Source: Desulfamplus sp964425195 (GTDB lineage Bacteria; Desulfobacterota; Desulfobacteria; Desulfobacterales; Desulfobacteraceae). From it: 64,000 bases of DNA. The stretch covers positions 1-64,000 of the forward strand of contig CAYRLG010000012.1 of the NCBI GenBank assembly GCA_964425195.1, written 5' to 3'. A program made the position numbers and the translations under genes. The notes below the pieces were generated by a model, which was not told the DNA's origin, made no database searches, and was given only the letters and a program-made list of their open reading frames with translations. Shown piece after piece: positions 7,830-17,521 of this stretch (the first letter of the stretch is position 1; each line of letters starts with the position of its first letter).

Positions 7830-9326
7830 ATGGTCTATTTTTTGAGAAATATATCAATAAGGTTGTGGATATCAATTCTGTTTTCTGCTCCTATAACTTT
7901 CACTCTATTTCCATCAATTAAGCAGTTATTGCCCAACACAAGCGCTTCTATATTCTGTATGTTTCTTGCACTATTTATGTTTATAGTTACAGGATATGTT
8001 ATGAATATTGTTGGTGAACGCTTTATATATCGACTGATTAATGAGGCAAAACAGTGGGAGCGAGATGGATCTCTTCATAAAAGTGAACTCTCCTATTTAA
8101 AAGCTCTTGAGCTTTTTGACTCTTATCTTTTGACAGTGTTAAATGCTAAAAAGATAGCTTTATCACTAACAGGTGCTATTGCCAGATTCTCTCTTACTGC
8201 TGGATGTCATAATGACTACTTTGATAACACTACTATATATTTTCTCCTAAGAAATCCAAATGAAACTGAAGTTGCTTACCTTTGGCTGCAAAAAATTTTA
8301 AAACAGAAGATATCCCCCAAAAAAACAACTATAAATCGTTTATTGCAAGGTAAACTTTTAAATTCATCAATATCAAATAAAGACGCATTTATAAGAACAA
8401 ACAAAAACAGTATGCTTACAGAGCAGGAGGAGAGCCTTATCTCACTTCTTGCAGAGATGGAGCCTTTGAATTTGAAATTGGTTCCTCTGATGGCAGAGAT
8501 ATTTACCATAACTCAGAGAACTGATTTTGCTGCTAAAAGAATATTTGCAATAACAAAAAATTCTGAACAAATTTGTGTAGCAGAGGAGGTTGAACAAGCT
8601 CAACATTTTGAACCTGAGAAAAAAAACATTATATATCAAGAAGCTCATCCATTCTCAGAAAAAATTAAGGTAGGAAAAGATACAAGAAAGGTATCTAAAA
8701 AATCTTATAGTATTAAGCATTTTAGTAAATATAGAATGCTCTCAACTATCCAAACTATAATTTCACCTATTCTCTGTATAAGCCTTAAAGCCATTATTTT
8801 AATAGCCTCTCTTCCTATGAATATAATTGATGCCTTCATCAATTTGCTTAAATATCTACTACATACACTCATTAGTGCATTAAACAATATTCGCACAGCT
8901 ATTGCACTTCATCCTGATCTTAACAGAAATATTAAGAGATTTATTATAGTAGTTTCACTTACAGGAGTAACGCTGTTTTTTATCAACACACTCTCTCATC
9001 TTATCCGCACTCCATCTCAACCGACTCTACCGTCAACACCTAAAATAGTAACAGAAGATATAGAGGTTCAGGTAGTACCTCAGAAAAAATTTACCATTCA
9101 GGTTGCAGCATATTTAGTAAAATCTCATGCAGAGCAATATTTAGCTGCTCTTGTAAAAAAAGGTGTTTCAGAAGGTTCAATCACATCGGTAGAAGGTGGT
9201 GGAAAAACTTGGTATCTTATCAGAGTTGGAATGTATGAAACAAAAGAGAGTGCTACAACTTATGGTAATAAACTGAAATCTCAAAATATTATAAATGATT
9301 TTTTTGTGGATAACAGCGGAGGTTAA
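7830..9326 (+). CDS. SPOR-domain membrane protein
   Basis: This protein has two hydrophobic segments near the N terminus (within about residues 8-65), further hydrophobic stretches around residues 305-350 and 370-395, and a C-terminal SPOR domain (about residues 425-495, FTIQVAAYLVKSHAEQYL ... WYLIRVGMY). SPOR domains bind denuded septal peptidoglycan. Two ATG codons lie six bases apart. The second, at 7830, is preferred because AGGA at 7817-7820 is nine bases away, whereas it is only three bases from the one at 7824. The gene follows the class A PBP by about 60 bases, consistent with a shared role in wall synthesis or division. The central region is not recognised. Confidence 0.75.
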   Translation: MVYFLRNISIRLWISILFSAPITFTLFPSIKQLLPNTSASIFCMFLALFMFIVTGYVMNIVGERFIYRLINEAKQWERDGSLHKSELSYLKALELFDSYLLTVLNAKKIALSLTGAIARFSLTAGCHNDYFDNTTIYFLLRNPNETEVAYLWLQKILKQKISPKKTTINRLLQGKLLNSSISNKDAFIRTNKNSMLTEQEESLISLLAEMEPLNLKLVPLMAEIFTITQRTDFAAKRIFAITKNSEQICVAEEVEQAQHFEPEKKNIIYQEAHPFSEKIKVGKDTRKVSKKSYSIKHFSKYRMLSTIQTIISPILCISLKAIILIASLPMNIIDAFINLLKYLLHTLISALNNIRTAIALHPDLNRNIKRFIIVVSLTGVTLFFINTLSHLIRTPSQPTLPSTPKIVTEDIEVQVVPQKKFTIQVAAYLVKSHAEQYLAALVKKGVSEGSITSVEGGGKTWYLIRVGMYETKESATTYGNKLKSQNIINDFFVDNSGG

Positions 9327-9492
9327 ATAGGTATCTAAAAGAGCTTATAAAAGAAGATATCAGAGATGTTGAAAAAGACTCTCTTAATGCAGATAAAGAA
9401 GATGAGAAGATATATCAAGACGAAGAACAATACAAATATAGCTAATATAACAAAAACAGATTATTGATTAACAGATAATTTAAGAATTGGGA

Positions 9493-9545
9493 AAAGATTG
9501 GATAGTGTTGCAAGTTATATAGCAACACTACCCAATCTTTTTAGA
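9493..9545. terminator. Bidirectional intrinsic terminator
   Basis: A near-perfect 19-bp stem (AAAGATTGG-A-TAGTGTTGC against GCAACACTA-C-CCAATCTTT) surrounds a 10-base AT loop, with a T run on one side and an A run on the other. It lies between the plus-strand SPOR gene and the minus-strand pepN gene and can serve both. Confidence 0.88.
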
Positions 9546-9567
9546 TACTATATAAGCATTTTTTTTA

Positions 9568-12500
9568 CTATTCTAATGCCCGTGACACAATCTCATAAAC
9601 ATCACGTGAGAGATTTTCAACCGTAATTATCTTTTCCAATTGCTCTTTCATCATTATCTGGCGTTTAGAGTCGTATTTTCTCCATCTGTTAAAAGCTGAG
9701 ACCATTCTTGCAGCAATCTGAGAATTTATTCTGTCTAACTCAATTACACGATCTGCAAAAAATTTATACCCTTCCCCATCTATTTTGTGAAAAACTACAG
9801 GGTTGGAGGTTCCAAAAACAGATAGAACTGATCTTACTCTGTTTGGATTTTTCCATGAAAATTCAGGGTACTTAACAAGCTCTTTAATTCTGTTTAGAGT
9901 ATCAGGTCGAGGAGAGCCGGCTTGAACTGCAAACCACTTATCCATTACAAGCGGATATGGTTTCCATTTTTTTCTGAAACTTACAAGTGCATTTTCCATA
10001 TCTGCATCTATTTTTTCAGCTTTTCTACATTTTTTTTCATAAGATAGAGAAGTATCTAAACTATAGTCAATATAACTGCTACATAAAATTGATAGTGCGG
10101 CAATCTCGTTGGTCATATTTTTTGCACTGTTGTAATGTTCAACTATAATATTTTGCGATTCATCAGTTTCAAGAGCTGCAATGTAGCTTAATGCACAATT
10201 TCTAAGACTTCTGTCAGCCATTGCACTATGCGATAGATCATTTGGGTCAGATTTAGAGCAGATTGATATAATCTCTTTGAACAGATATTCACACTCTGTT
10301 GCAAGAGACTTTTCTAAGAAAGAGCGAGCAGCGTGGATAGCATCAACATCAATCGGCTCATATTTCTGACCAATTTCTGTCTCGTCAGGCAGAGTTATAG
10401 CTTTTGCAGTTAGGGCACGATCAACTAACAGCAGATTTGCTTGAGAGATATGTTTATTTTTGTTTGGGTCACTATTTTCATCAAACAGATAGCAAATAGA
10501 GTCGTTTAGAGCTTTTTTAAATGCAGTAATAAGATGAGATGAAATTGATGGTTTTATACCGTTTTGCAATGCCTTTATAATGTTATCAAGCTCCATAAAA
10601 TATAACTGCTGGGCAGCGTCCCATCTATTAAACTCGTCAGTATCGTTTGCCATAAGAAATGCAAGCTCTTGGGATGTGAAATCGGTTTTAATGCTCACTG
10701 GTGCTGAAAAACCTCGAAACAGAGAGGGGATAGAACCAGTTGGAACATCTTTAAATGTAAATGTCTGTTTTGAATCTTTAAGGATTAACATTTGAGAGCT
10801 GTTTTCTATCTCTCTGCCGTTAGGAGCTATAAGACCAAATTTTACAGGAATGAACATTGGAAGTTTTACAGATTGATTTCTATCTGGAGTTATTGTCTGA
10901 CTCAACTCTATTGAAAGATTTTTAGAGCTGTTATCGTAATTGCGTTTTACAGTAATATGAGGTGTGCCAGATTGGGAATACCATAATTTGAACTGTGAGA
11001 AATCTATTGGGTGCTCTTTATCTAAACCATATTTTTCTTTTGCATTCTCTCCATTTAAGCCATTTTGTATATTAACCGCATCTTCCATTGCCTGAACAAA
11101 ATCTTCAGTAGTTACAGCCTGCCCGTCAAACCGTTCAAAATAGATATCCATCCCTTTTCTAAAAAGCTCTTTTCCTAAAATTTCAAACAGCATTCTGATC
11201 ACTTCTGACCCTTTCTCATAAACTGTCATTGTGTAGAAGTTGTTCATCTCAATGTAAGATTCTGGACGTACAGGGTGAGCCATAGGTCCTGAATCTTCTG
11301 GAAATTGTAATGTTCTGAGCTTTTTTACATCTGAAATTCTCTGAACAGCTCTTGAATTTACATCAGATGAAAACTCTTGATCTCTAAACACAGTAAGTCC
11401 CTCTTTAAGACTTAATTGAAACCAGTTTTTAAGTGTGATTCTATTGCCTGTCCAGTTGTGGAAATATTCGTGTGCAATAACACGCTCAATGTTCATAAAA
11501 TCGATGTCAGTGGCGGTTTTAGTATCTGCAAGTACAAATCTTGAGTTAAAAACATTTAATCCCTTGTTCTCCATTGCACCCATATTAAAGTCATTAACAG
11601 CAACAATTTGGTAAAGATCAAGATCATACTCTCTGCCAAAACGCTCCTCGTCCCACTGCATAGCTTTTTTAAGCGATTCCATGGCGTGTTCGCATTTATC
11701 TCTGTTCTCGTGCTCTACATAGATATGCAGGGTAATTTTCTTGCCTGAGCATGTTATAAAATGGTCTTCAATAAGTGCAAGGTCTCCTGCAACAAGTGCA
11801 AATAGATAGCAAGGTTTTTTAAATGGATCGTCCCATACTGCATAGTGTCGTCTATTTGCACCATGTTCATCATTCTGATTGTCAGAATTAGTATTAGATT
11901 TAGATTGAAAATCGTCAGACAGATTACCCTTTTGCGGTATATCTCCTTTTTTCACAAGATTTCCATTTGAAAGCAAAATAGGATACTTTACCTTATCAGC
12001 AGTTATTATACAGGAAAAATGGGTCATAACATCAGGGCGGTCTGGAAAACAGGTGATGCGCCTGAAACCTTCAGCTTCGCATTGAGTGCAAAATGTCCCT
12101 CCTGTTTTGTATTCCCCTTTTCCTCCTGACTTGTATAATCCTTCTAACGCAGTATTTTGGTGTGGTTTAACTCTATTTTTTATCTCAAGAGTGAACTCTT
12201 CAGGAACTTTCGGTAATTTGAAAAAACTATTTCCAGTTTCAACATCTTTGCCTATCTCATATTGACCGTCACACAATACCATGTCGTTTGCAACAACAGA
12301 GATAAGATCAAGCTCTTCACAGTCAAATATCATAGGTATATCTTCAGGTAGAACAGATTTATCTATATCAACATACTCTTGATTGCGTCTAATCTTCATT
12401 GTTGATGTTACAATAGTCTGGTTTTCTTCTAAGTCAAATTGAAGATCAATTTTGTCAATCAGATAGGAAGGAGGTTTATAATCTTTTAGATATTTTGTCT

Positions 12501-12606
12501 GATGCTTTTTGCTCTGAACTGGACTCTTTTTTTGATTTTTTTCAATTTTATGGCTTATATTTTTAATACTATCTGTCTCACAACTATTACCATTTTTATT
12601 ATCCAC
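9568..12606 (-). CDS. pepN: Aminopeptidase N (M1 family)
   Basis: This is a zinc metallo-aminopeptidase of the M1 family, which removes N-terminal residues from peptides in the cytoplasm. The substrate motif GAMENKG and the zinc site H379-E380-Y-F-H383 with E402 are intact. The C-terminal helical domains are present, so length (1012 residues) exceeds the usual 870-890. The excess comes from a polar N-terminal extension of about 38 residues before YLKDYKPPSYLI and an Asn/Ser/Asp-rich insertion (nt 11862-11935, SNTNSDNQNDEHG) in a normally tight loop. The start is GTG at 12606, preceded by AGGAG. It is a stand-alone gene ended by the bidirectional terminator at 9493. Confidence 0.95.
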   Translation of the reverse strand: MDNKNGNSCETDSIKNISHKIEKNQKKSPVQSKKHQTKYLKDYKPPSYLIDKIDLQFDLEENQTIVTSTMKIRRNQEYVDIDKSVLPEDIPMIFDCEELDLISVVANDMVLCDGQYEIGKDVETGNSFFKLPKVPEEFTLEIKNRVKPHQNTALEGLYKSGGKGEYKTGGTFCTQCEAEGFRRITCFPDRPDVMTHFSCIITADKVKYPILLSNGNLVKKGDIPQKGNLSDDFQSKSNTNSDNQNDEHGANRRHYAVWDDPFKKPCYLFALVAGDLALIEDHFITCSGKKITLHIYVEHENRDKCEHAMESLKKAMQWDEERFGREYDLDLYQIVAVNDFNMGAMENKGLNVFNSRFVLADTKTATDIDFMNIERVIAHEYFHNWTGNRITLKNWFQLSLKEGLTVFRDQEFSSDVNSRAVQRISDVKKLRTLQFPEDSGPMAHPVRPESYIEMNNFYTMTVYEKGSEVIRMLFEILGKELFRKGMDIYFERFDGQAVTTEDFVQAMEDAVNIQNGLNGENAKEKYGLDKEHPIDFSQFKLWYSQSGTPHITVKRNYDNSSKNLSIELSQTITPDRNQSVKLPMFIPVKFGLIAPNGREIENSSQMLILKDSKQTFTFKDVPTGSIPSLFRGFSAPVSIKTDFTSQELAFLMANDTDEFNRWDAAQQLYFMELDNIIKALQNGIKPSISSHLITAFKKALNDSICYLFDENSDPNKNKHISQANLLLVDRALTAKAITLPDETEIGQKYEPIDVDAIHAARSFLEKSLATECEYLFKEIISICSKSDPNDLSHSAMADRSLRNCALSYIAALETDESQNIIVEHYNSAKNMTNEIAALSILCSSYIDYSLDTSLSYEKKCRKAEKIDADMENALVSFRKKWKPYPLVMDKWFAVQAGSPRPDTLNRIKELVKYPEFSWKNPNRVRSVLSVFGTSNPVVFHKIDGEGYKFFADRVIELDRINSQIAARMVSAFNRWRKYDSKRQIMMKEQLEKIITVENLSRDVYEIVSRALE

Positions 12607-12775
12607 CTTTATAAATCTCCTGTTTTAATTGTTGAGTTTTTATAAGTATTCTGTAAAATAGTTTTTATATATACATCTACTTAGAAAAGTAAGGTTAATA
12701 TTTTTGTATAGAGGTAATGCCATAATAGGTACAACGAATAAAATAGAACTAATCAGCTCAAAATAAGGTAAATTT

Positions 12776-13993
12776 ATGGATATTTTTGTCGGTCGGCAGC
12801 CTATTTTAAACCAAAATAAAAAAACTTACGCCTATGAACTTCTTTTTAGGGATAGCCTAAAAAATTCGTTTCCGGGTATTGATGGTAATATAGGAACTTC
12901 ACGACTATTAGCAAATACCTTTTTTTCAATGGGAATAAAAGAGATTACAGGAAATCGACCCGGTTTTATTAATTTCACTAAAGAGCTGATTTTAAATAAA
13001 ACGCCTCTGCTTTTTCCAAAAGAGAGCATTATTATTGAAATATTAGAAGATGTTGAACCAGATAAGGCTGTAGAAGATACTATTAAAGAGTTTAGAAAAA
13101 AAGGTTATAAAGTTGCTCTTGATGATTTTATTTTTGATAAAAAATATACAAATCTAATCAAACTCTCTAATATTATAAAGTTTGATCTTATGGCAACACC
13201 TTTAGATACTATTGAAGGTCTTGTAAAAGCACTTAAAAATAAATTCAATATAACTCTTTTAGCAGAAAAAGTTGAGACTTATGAGGAGTTTTTAAAGGCT
13301 AAAGAGATGGGCTTTAGCCTCTTCCAAGGATATTTTTTCTCAAAACCAGAAGTTATCTCAAAAACTGATATCCCTTCTAATAAAATGACTCTGCTCACCC
13401 TTATCTCTGAGATAGGAAAAAGTAGTATGAGTTTTGATAAACTTGCTCAGATTATAAAAAACGATATTTCAATATCTTATAAACTTATGAAGTTCATCAA
13501 CTCTCCATACTTTAGAAGAGCTAATGAGATTAGCACTATTAAAGATGCAGTTTCATTTTTAGGAGAGAATACAATAAAGCAGTTTGTAAGGGTTCTTGCA
13601 GCAGCAGGATTAAGTGATAATAAGCCAGATGAGCTTATGAGGCTATCTATTGTCAGGGCAAGAATGTGTGAAAGACTTGGAAAGTATATAAATACCAATT
13701 TCTCTTCTGAAGAGCTTTTCACAATGGGACTTTTCTCCACTATTGATGCAATGCTTGATAAAGATATGCAAAATATACTTAATGAGATATCATTTTCAAG
13801 AAAGGTGTGCAGTGGACTATTGGGTAATGATAAAACTTTTAACCATTTACTCTCTCTTTGTACATGCTTTGAAAAAGGTGAGTGGGCTATATGCTGTAGG
13901 TTACCTGAAGAGATGGCGTGTGATTTAAACGCTCATTTGCCATCCATTTATATGGATGCTTTGAAAATGGCAGATAATTTTCTTAATATGTAA
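12776..13993 (+). CDS. EAL-HDOD domain signalling protein
   Basis: The 405-residue protein combines an N-terminal EAL-like domain (about residues 1-195; opening FVGRQPILNQ, YELLFR) with a C-terminal HDOD domain (about 200-395; SYKLMKFINSPYF). In the EAL part the signature reads ELL and several metal-binding acidic positions of true c-di-GMP phosphodiesterases are missing. Family knowledge suggests these YuxH-like proteins bind rather than hydrolyse cyclic dinucleotides. The HDOD domain is a non-catalytic relative of HD hydrolases found in regulators of motility, biofilm and stress. An AAGGT ribosome-binding site precedes the ATG. The gene stands alone, divergent from pepN. Confidence 0.85.
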   Translation: MDIFVGRQPILNQNKKTYAYELLFRDSLKNSFPGIDGNIGTSRLLANTFFSMGIKEITGNRPGFINFTKELILNKTPLLFPKESIIIEILEDVEPDKAVEDTIKEFRKKGYKVALDDFIFDKKYTNLIKLSNIIKFDLMATPLDTIEGLVKALKNKFNITLLAEKVETYEEFLKAKEMGFSLFQGYFFSKPEVISKTDIPSNKMTLLTLISEIGKSSMSFDKLAQIIKNDISISYKLMKFINSPYFRRANEISTIKDAVSFLGENTIKQFVRVLAAAGLSDNKPDELMRLSIVRARMCERLGKYINTNFSSEELFTMGLFSTIDAMLDKDMQNILNEISFSRKVCSGLLGNDKTFNHLLSLCTCFEKGEWAICCRLPEEMACDLNAHLPSIYMDALKMADNFLNM

Positions 13994-14061
13994 AGATGAA
14001 ACTGTATCTACCGTTAGATTATTATTAATACAACAGAATAATTTGAAAAAAGGATAACAAA

Positions 14062-14616
14062 ATGTTGAATAAATGTGATGTAACTCTGTTCAGTGGTGGA
14101 CATAGAGGAGCAGAAGCCGAATTTGGAAAACTTGCACAGCAATTTGGTATTAATGAAGTTAATTTTACATTTGACGGTCATCTTATAGAACGTAATGTAG
14201 GATTAAAGATCCTCTCTCCAGAGGAGCTGGCAAAGGGTGATATTAGTATGGATATCGTATCTGCTCGTATGGGAAGAAACTTCTCAAAAGTTGATACTAT
14301 ACGGAAGGTTATTCAGTCAATTTTCCACATGGTAAACAATGGATATCAGGTTTTTGTTATTGGCTGGATACTACCAGATAACACTGTAAAAGGCGGTACA
14401 GGTTGGGCTGTAGAGCTTGCAAGGCTTTTTAACAGACCTGTGTTTGTGTATGAGCAAGATCGTAAACAGTGGTTCTCATGGGTTAATAACAGCTGGGTTG
14501 AAGTAACACCTATAATAAGCCACAAAACCTTTGCTGGAACAGGTACTCGTAATATTTCTGATGATGCAAAAGAAGCAATAGAAGCTCTGTTTAAAAGATC
14601 ATTTGCTCCAAATTAA
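14062..14616 (+). CDS. SLOG/LOG-like Rossmann-fold nucleotide-binding protein
   Basis: This 184-residue protein has an N-terminal glycine-rich loop (LFSGGHRGAEAEFG, about residues 9-22) and a second glycine segment (KGGTGWAVELARLF, about residues 113-126). The arrangement is as in SLOG-superfamily proteins (LOG, YpsA, DprA relatives), which bind nucleotides or nucleotide-derived ligands. No methylase, TIR or other effector domain is fused, so a defence role is not indicated. AAGGA precedes the ATG. It is monocistronic by spacing. The exact subfamily is not recognised and the function is unknown. Confidence 0.6.
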   Translation: MLNKCDVTLFSGGHRGAEAEFGKLAQQFGINEVNFTFDGHLIERNVGLKILSPEELAKGDISMDIVSARMGRNFSKVDTIRKVIQSIFHMVNNGYQVFVIGWILPDNTVKGGTGWAVELARLFNRPVFVYEQDRKQWFSWVNNSWVEVTPIISHKTFAGTGTRNISDDAKEAIEALFKRSFAPN

Positions 14617-14677
14617 GTTTTTATTTAGCTTTTTGTTGATAGTTTATATTTGGATGAAATTTAAGATGTTTAATTGT

Positions 14678-14714
14678 GGAGTAACAGAATAGACTTTGTT
14701 ACTCCATTTATTTT
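14678..14714 (+). terminator. Probable intrinsic terminator
   Basis: GGAGTAACA (14678-14686) pairs perfectly with TGTTACTCC (14697-14705) across a 10-base loop, followed by an AT-rich but interrupted T tract. It lies between the SLOG-like gene and rfbB. Confidence 0.5.
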
Positions 14715-14737
14715 ATGGCACTTGGATTAGAAAAAGA

Positions 14738-15994
14738 ATGGAAAATCTACTTATAACTGGTGGATGCGGTTTTATAGGATCAAATTTTATAAGGTATCTT
14801 TTAAAAGAATCTGGTTTAAGAGGAGATATTCCTTCTTTTACAGGACGCATTATTAATGTTGATAGGCTCACTTATGCTGGAAATCCTGAAAGCCTTGAAG
14901 ATATTGAAAAAGAATTTGGTCAGACAGCTGAAAACCATGAGAGGAATGAAAAGGAAAATAATCAATCATCTAACAACAAATCTCAAGCAAGATATATTTT
15001 TGAAAAAGCTGATATCTGCAATATCAAAGAGATGGAGAGGATTTTTCAAACATATCAAATTGACTCTGTCTGCCACTTTGCAGCAGAATCTCATGTTGAC
15101 CGATCTATTGCCTCACCTGAAATTTTTATTGACACCAACATAAAGGGAACTTTTAACCTGCTTGAGTGTTCAAGAAAAAGGTATTTAGAGAGGATATCTG
15201 CTGGAATATCCAGTTCAAAAGATGGTAAATCCACTGAATCTAACAGCAAAAAAAGCGGATTTATTCTATTTCACCATATCAGCACCGACGAAGTTTATGG
15301 CACTCTTGGCAAAACGGGTTATTTTACTGAGTGTACGCCGTATTCTCCAAACAGCCCCTATTCTGCATCAAAAGCAGCCTCTGATCATTTAGTTCGTGCA
15401 TGGCATGAGACATATAATCTGCCTATTACAATATCTAACTGTTCTAATAACTATGGTCCATTTCAGTTTCCTGAAAAACTTATTCCACTTATGATTCTAA
15501 ATGCTCTTGATAGAAAAGAGCTTCCTATTTATGGGGAAGGAAAAAATATAAGAGATTGGCTCTATGTAAAAGATCACTGTAGTGCAATCTGGCTTATTAT
15601 GCAAAAAGGGGTAAGAGGGAGAACATATAACATTGGCGGAGAATGTGAGCTTGAGAATAGGGCAGTTGTTGAAAAGATATGTTCTATTGTGGATCGTTAT
15701 CTTGAGTTCAGAAAAACTGTTGATATTAAAAAAGGTGTTGATGATTCACATAAAGAGCTAAAAGTACAATCTTCTCAATATCTTATACGTTTTATAAAAG
15801 ATCGCCCAGGTCACGACTTTAGATATGCAATTGACTGCACAAGACTTAAACAGGAGCTTGGATGGAAACCAGAAAAATCTTTTGAGACCGGGATTGAAGA
15901 GACGGTTGAATGGTATTTAAATAACATGGATTGGGTAGAGAGAATTAAATCTGGCGAATATATGAATTGGATAAAGAGCCATTATAAGGAGTAA
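14738..15994 (+). CDS. rfbB: dTDP-glucose 4,6-dehydratase RfbB/RmlB
   Basis: This enzyme dehydrates dTDP-glucose to dTDP-4-keto-6-deoxyglucose. The NAD-binding GGCGFIGSNF opens the protein, the catalytic T183-D184-E185 (STDEVYG) and Y208-x3-K212 (YSASK) are present, and RPGHDFRYAID marks the C-terminal substrate domain. The ATG at 14738 is chosen because it begins MENLLITGG; an upstream TTG at 14696 adds unrelated residues. At 418 residues it is about 60 longer than usual, owing to hydrophilic insertions at nt 14912-14995, nt 15190-15258 and near 15730-15790. Its neighbours rfbA (7-base gap) and rfbC form the dTDP-sugar operon. Confidence 0.95.
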   Translation: MENLLITGGCGFIGSNFIRYLLKESGLRGDIPSFTGRIINVDRLTYAGNPESLEDIEKEFGQTAENHERNEKENNQSSNNKSQARYIFEKADICNIKEMERIFQTYQIDSVCHFAAESHVDRSIASPEIFIDTNIKGTFNLLECSRKRYLERISAGISSSKDGKSTESNSKKSGFILFHHISTDEVYGTLGKTGYFTECTPYSPNSPYSASKAASDHLVRAWHETYNLPITISNCSNNYGPFQFPEKLIPLMILNALDRKELPIYGEGKNIRDWLYVKDHCSAIWLIMQKGVRGRTYNIGGECELENRAVVEKICSIVDRYLEFRKTVDIKKGVDDSHKELKVQSSQYLIRFIKDRPGHDFRYAIDCTRLKQELGWKPEKSFETGIEETVEWYLNNMDWVERIKSGEYMNWIKSHYKE

Positions 15995-16000
15995 TATTTT

Positions 16001-16888
16001 ATGAAGGGAATAATTTTAGCAGGAGGTTCAGGCACAAGGCTTTATCCTATAACTAAAGCTGTGAGCAAGCAGCTTGTGCCTGTTTATGATAAACCAATGA
16101 TCTATTATCCGCTTTCTGTTCTTATGCTCGCAGGCATAAGGGATATAATGATTATCTCAACTCCAGTTGATCTGCCAAGATTTAAGGAGCTGTTTCAAGA
16201 TGGTTCAACTTTAGGGCTTAAGTTCTCGTACATGGAACAACCAACACCAGACGGTATTGCACAGGCGTTTATTCTTGCAAAAAATTTCATTGGTAGTGAT
16301 AGCGTTACGCTTATACTGGGCGATAACATCTTTTATGGCAGCAGACTCCAGCAGGTTCTTAAGAATGCTGTCTCTATGAAAAGAGGAGGGCTTATATTTG
16401 GCTATCCTGTTAAAGACCCTGAAAGATATGGCGTTGTTGAATTTGACTTGTCTGGTAAAGTTCTTGGAATTGAAGAAAAACCTAAAAAACCAAAATCTGT
16501 CTATGCTGTGCCGGGTTTATATATTTATGATAATAATGTTGTTTCAATTGCAGAAAATTTAGAACCCTCTGCAAGAGGCGAACTTGAAATTACAGATGTC
16601 AATAATGCCTACCTTAAAAAAGGTGAACTTAAAGTAGAGAGGCTTGGAAGAGGCTTTGCATGGCTTGACACTGGAACACATGAGGCTCTTCAGCAAGCAT
16701 CAGCGTATGTTCAGGCTGTTCAAAACAGACAGGGGCTTAAAGTTGCCTGTATTGAAGAGATTGCATATAGGCTTGGATATATAAATGACTCTGAGCTTGA
16801 AAATCTTGCTAAAGATATGTTGAAAAATGATTATGGACAGTATCTAATGAAGCTGATTAGAGAGAAAAACGATTTTGGAGATTTTTAA
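16001..16888 (+). CDS. rfbA: Glucose-1-phosphate thymidylyltransferase RfbA/RmlA
   Basis: RfbA makes dTDP-glucose from glucose 1-phosphate and dTTP. The nucleotide-binding signature LAGGSGTRLYPITKAVSKQL occupies about residues 6-25, and GDNIFYG, EKP and AWLDTGTHE are all as in the family. Length (295 residues) is typical. TAAGGAG precedes the ATG. It lies between rfbB and rfbC in the same direction, and the product feeds RfbB. Confidence 0.96.
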   Translation: MKGIILAGGSGTRLYPITKAVSKQLVPVYDKPMIYYPLSVLMLAGIRDIMIISTPVDLPRFKELFQDGSTLGLKFSYMEQPTPDGIAQAFILAKNFIGSDSVTLILGDNIFYGSRLQQVLKNAVSMKRGGLIFGYPVKDPERYGVVEFDLSGKVLGIEEKPKKPKSVYAVPGLYIYDNNVVSIAENLEPSARGELEITDVNNAYLKKGELKVERLGRGFAWLDTGTHEALQQASAYVQAVQNRQGLKVACIEEIAYRLGYINDSELENLAKDMLKNDYGQYLMKLIREKNDFGDF

Positions 16889-16889
16889 G

Positions 16890-17435
16890 ATGTTTAAAAC
16901 ATTGCTTGATAGTGTATTGTTGATAGAACCTGCTGTTTTTGCCGATTCAAGAGGATTCTTTCTTGAGACATGGCAAAAGAGCCGTTACCAACAAGGCGGA
17001 GTAAATGTAGATTTTGTTCAAGACAACCATTCACGTTCAACAAAAGGGGTTGTAAGGGGGCTTCACTATCAGCTTAAAAATCCCCAAGCAAAACTTATAT
17101 ACGCTGTGCGGGGAACAATTTTTGATGTGGCTGTAGATATAAGAAAAAGCTCTCCTACTTTTGGTCAATGGATAGGTGCTATTCTTTCAGAGGAAAATAG
17201 GAGGCAACTTTTTATACCAGCAGGGTTTGCCCATGGATTTTCTGTGTTAAGTGAGTTTGCTGATGTTACTTATAAATGTTCTGATTTTTATACACCCGGA
17301 GATGAGTATGGAATTATCTACAACGACCCTGATATTAATATTGATTGGGGTGTGGAGAAGCCTATATTGTCAGATAAAGATATGCAGTATCCAAAGTTGT
17401 CTGATATACCAGATAATTGGCTGTTCATTGTGTAA
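16890..17435 (+). CDS. rfbC: dTDP-4-dehydrorhamnose 3,5-epimerase RfbC/RmlC
   Basis: This cupin-fold epimerase acts on dTDP-4-keto-6-deoxyglucose. The motifs DSRGFFLETWQ, VRGLHYQ (catalytic His) and PAGFAHGFSVLSE are present, and length is 181 residues. The start at 16890 has GGAG nine bases upstream and begins one base after the rfbA stop; an in-frame ATG at 16875 would overlap rfbA without an appropriate ribosome-binding site. No rfbD reductase follows, so the final step to dTDP-rhamnose, if that is the product, must be encoded elsewhere. Confidence 0.94.
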   Translation: MFKTLLDSVLLIEPAVFADSRGFFLETWQKSRYQQGGVNVDFVQDNHSRSTKGVVRGLHYQLKNPQAKLIYAVRGTIFDVAVDIRKSSPTFGQWIGAILSEENRRQLFIPAGFAHGFSVLSEFADVTYKCSDFYTPGDEYGIIYNDPDINIDWGVEKPILSDKDMQYPKLSDIPDNWLFIV

Positions 17436-17489
17436 ATCGGTATCTTAAAGTTTAGCTCTTTTAAAGTTATGGTTAGTTCATTCATTTAT

Positions 17490-17521
17490 AATTGTAATTA
17501 CTATATTCTTAAATTACAATT
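17490..17521. terminator. Inverted repeat between convergent genes, possible terminator
   Basis: AATTGTAATT (17490-17499) is perfectly inverted as AATTACAATT (17512-17521) around a 12-base loop. It sits at the convergent junction and overlaps the stop codon of the minus-strand TPR gene. The stem is AT only, so termination strength is uncertain. Confidence 0.4.

Noticed and set aside
9314..9442. Open frame of about 40 codons after the SPOR gene, reading an acidic peptide (RYLKELIKEDIRDVEKD...)
   Set aside because: It has no ATG, GTG or TTG start and no ribosome-binding site. It could be a remnant of a longer SPOR gene end, but that cannot be shown.
14062..14616. SLOG-like protein as part of a defence system
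   Set aside because: No effector, nuclease or membrane-pore partner is adjacent; it stands alone between housekeeping genes.
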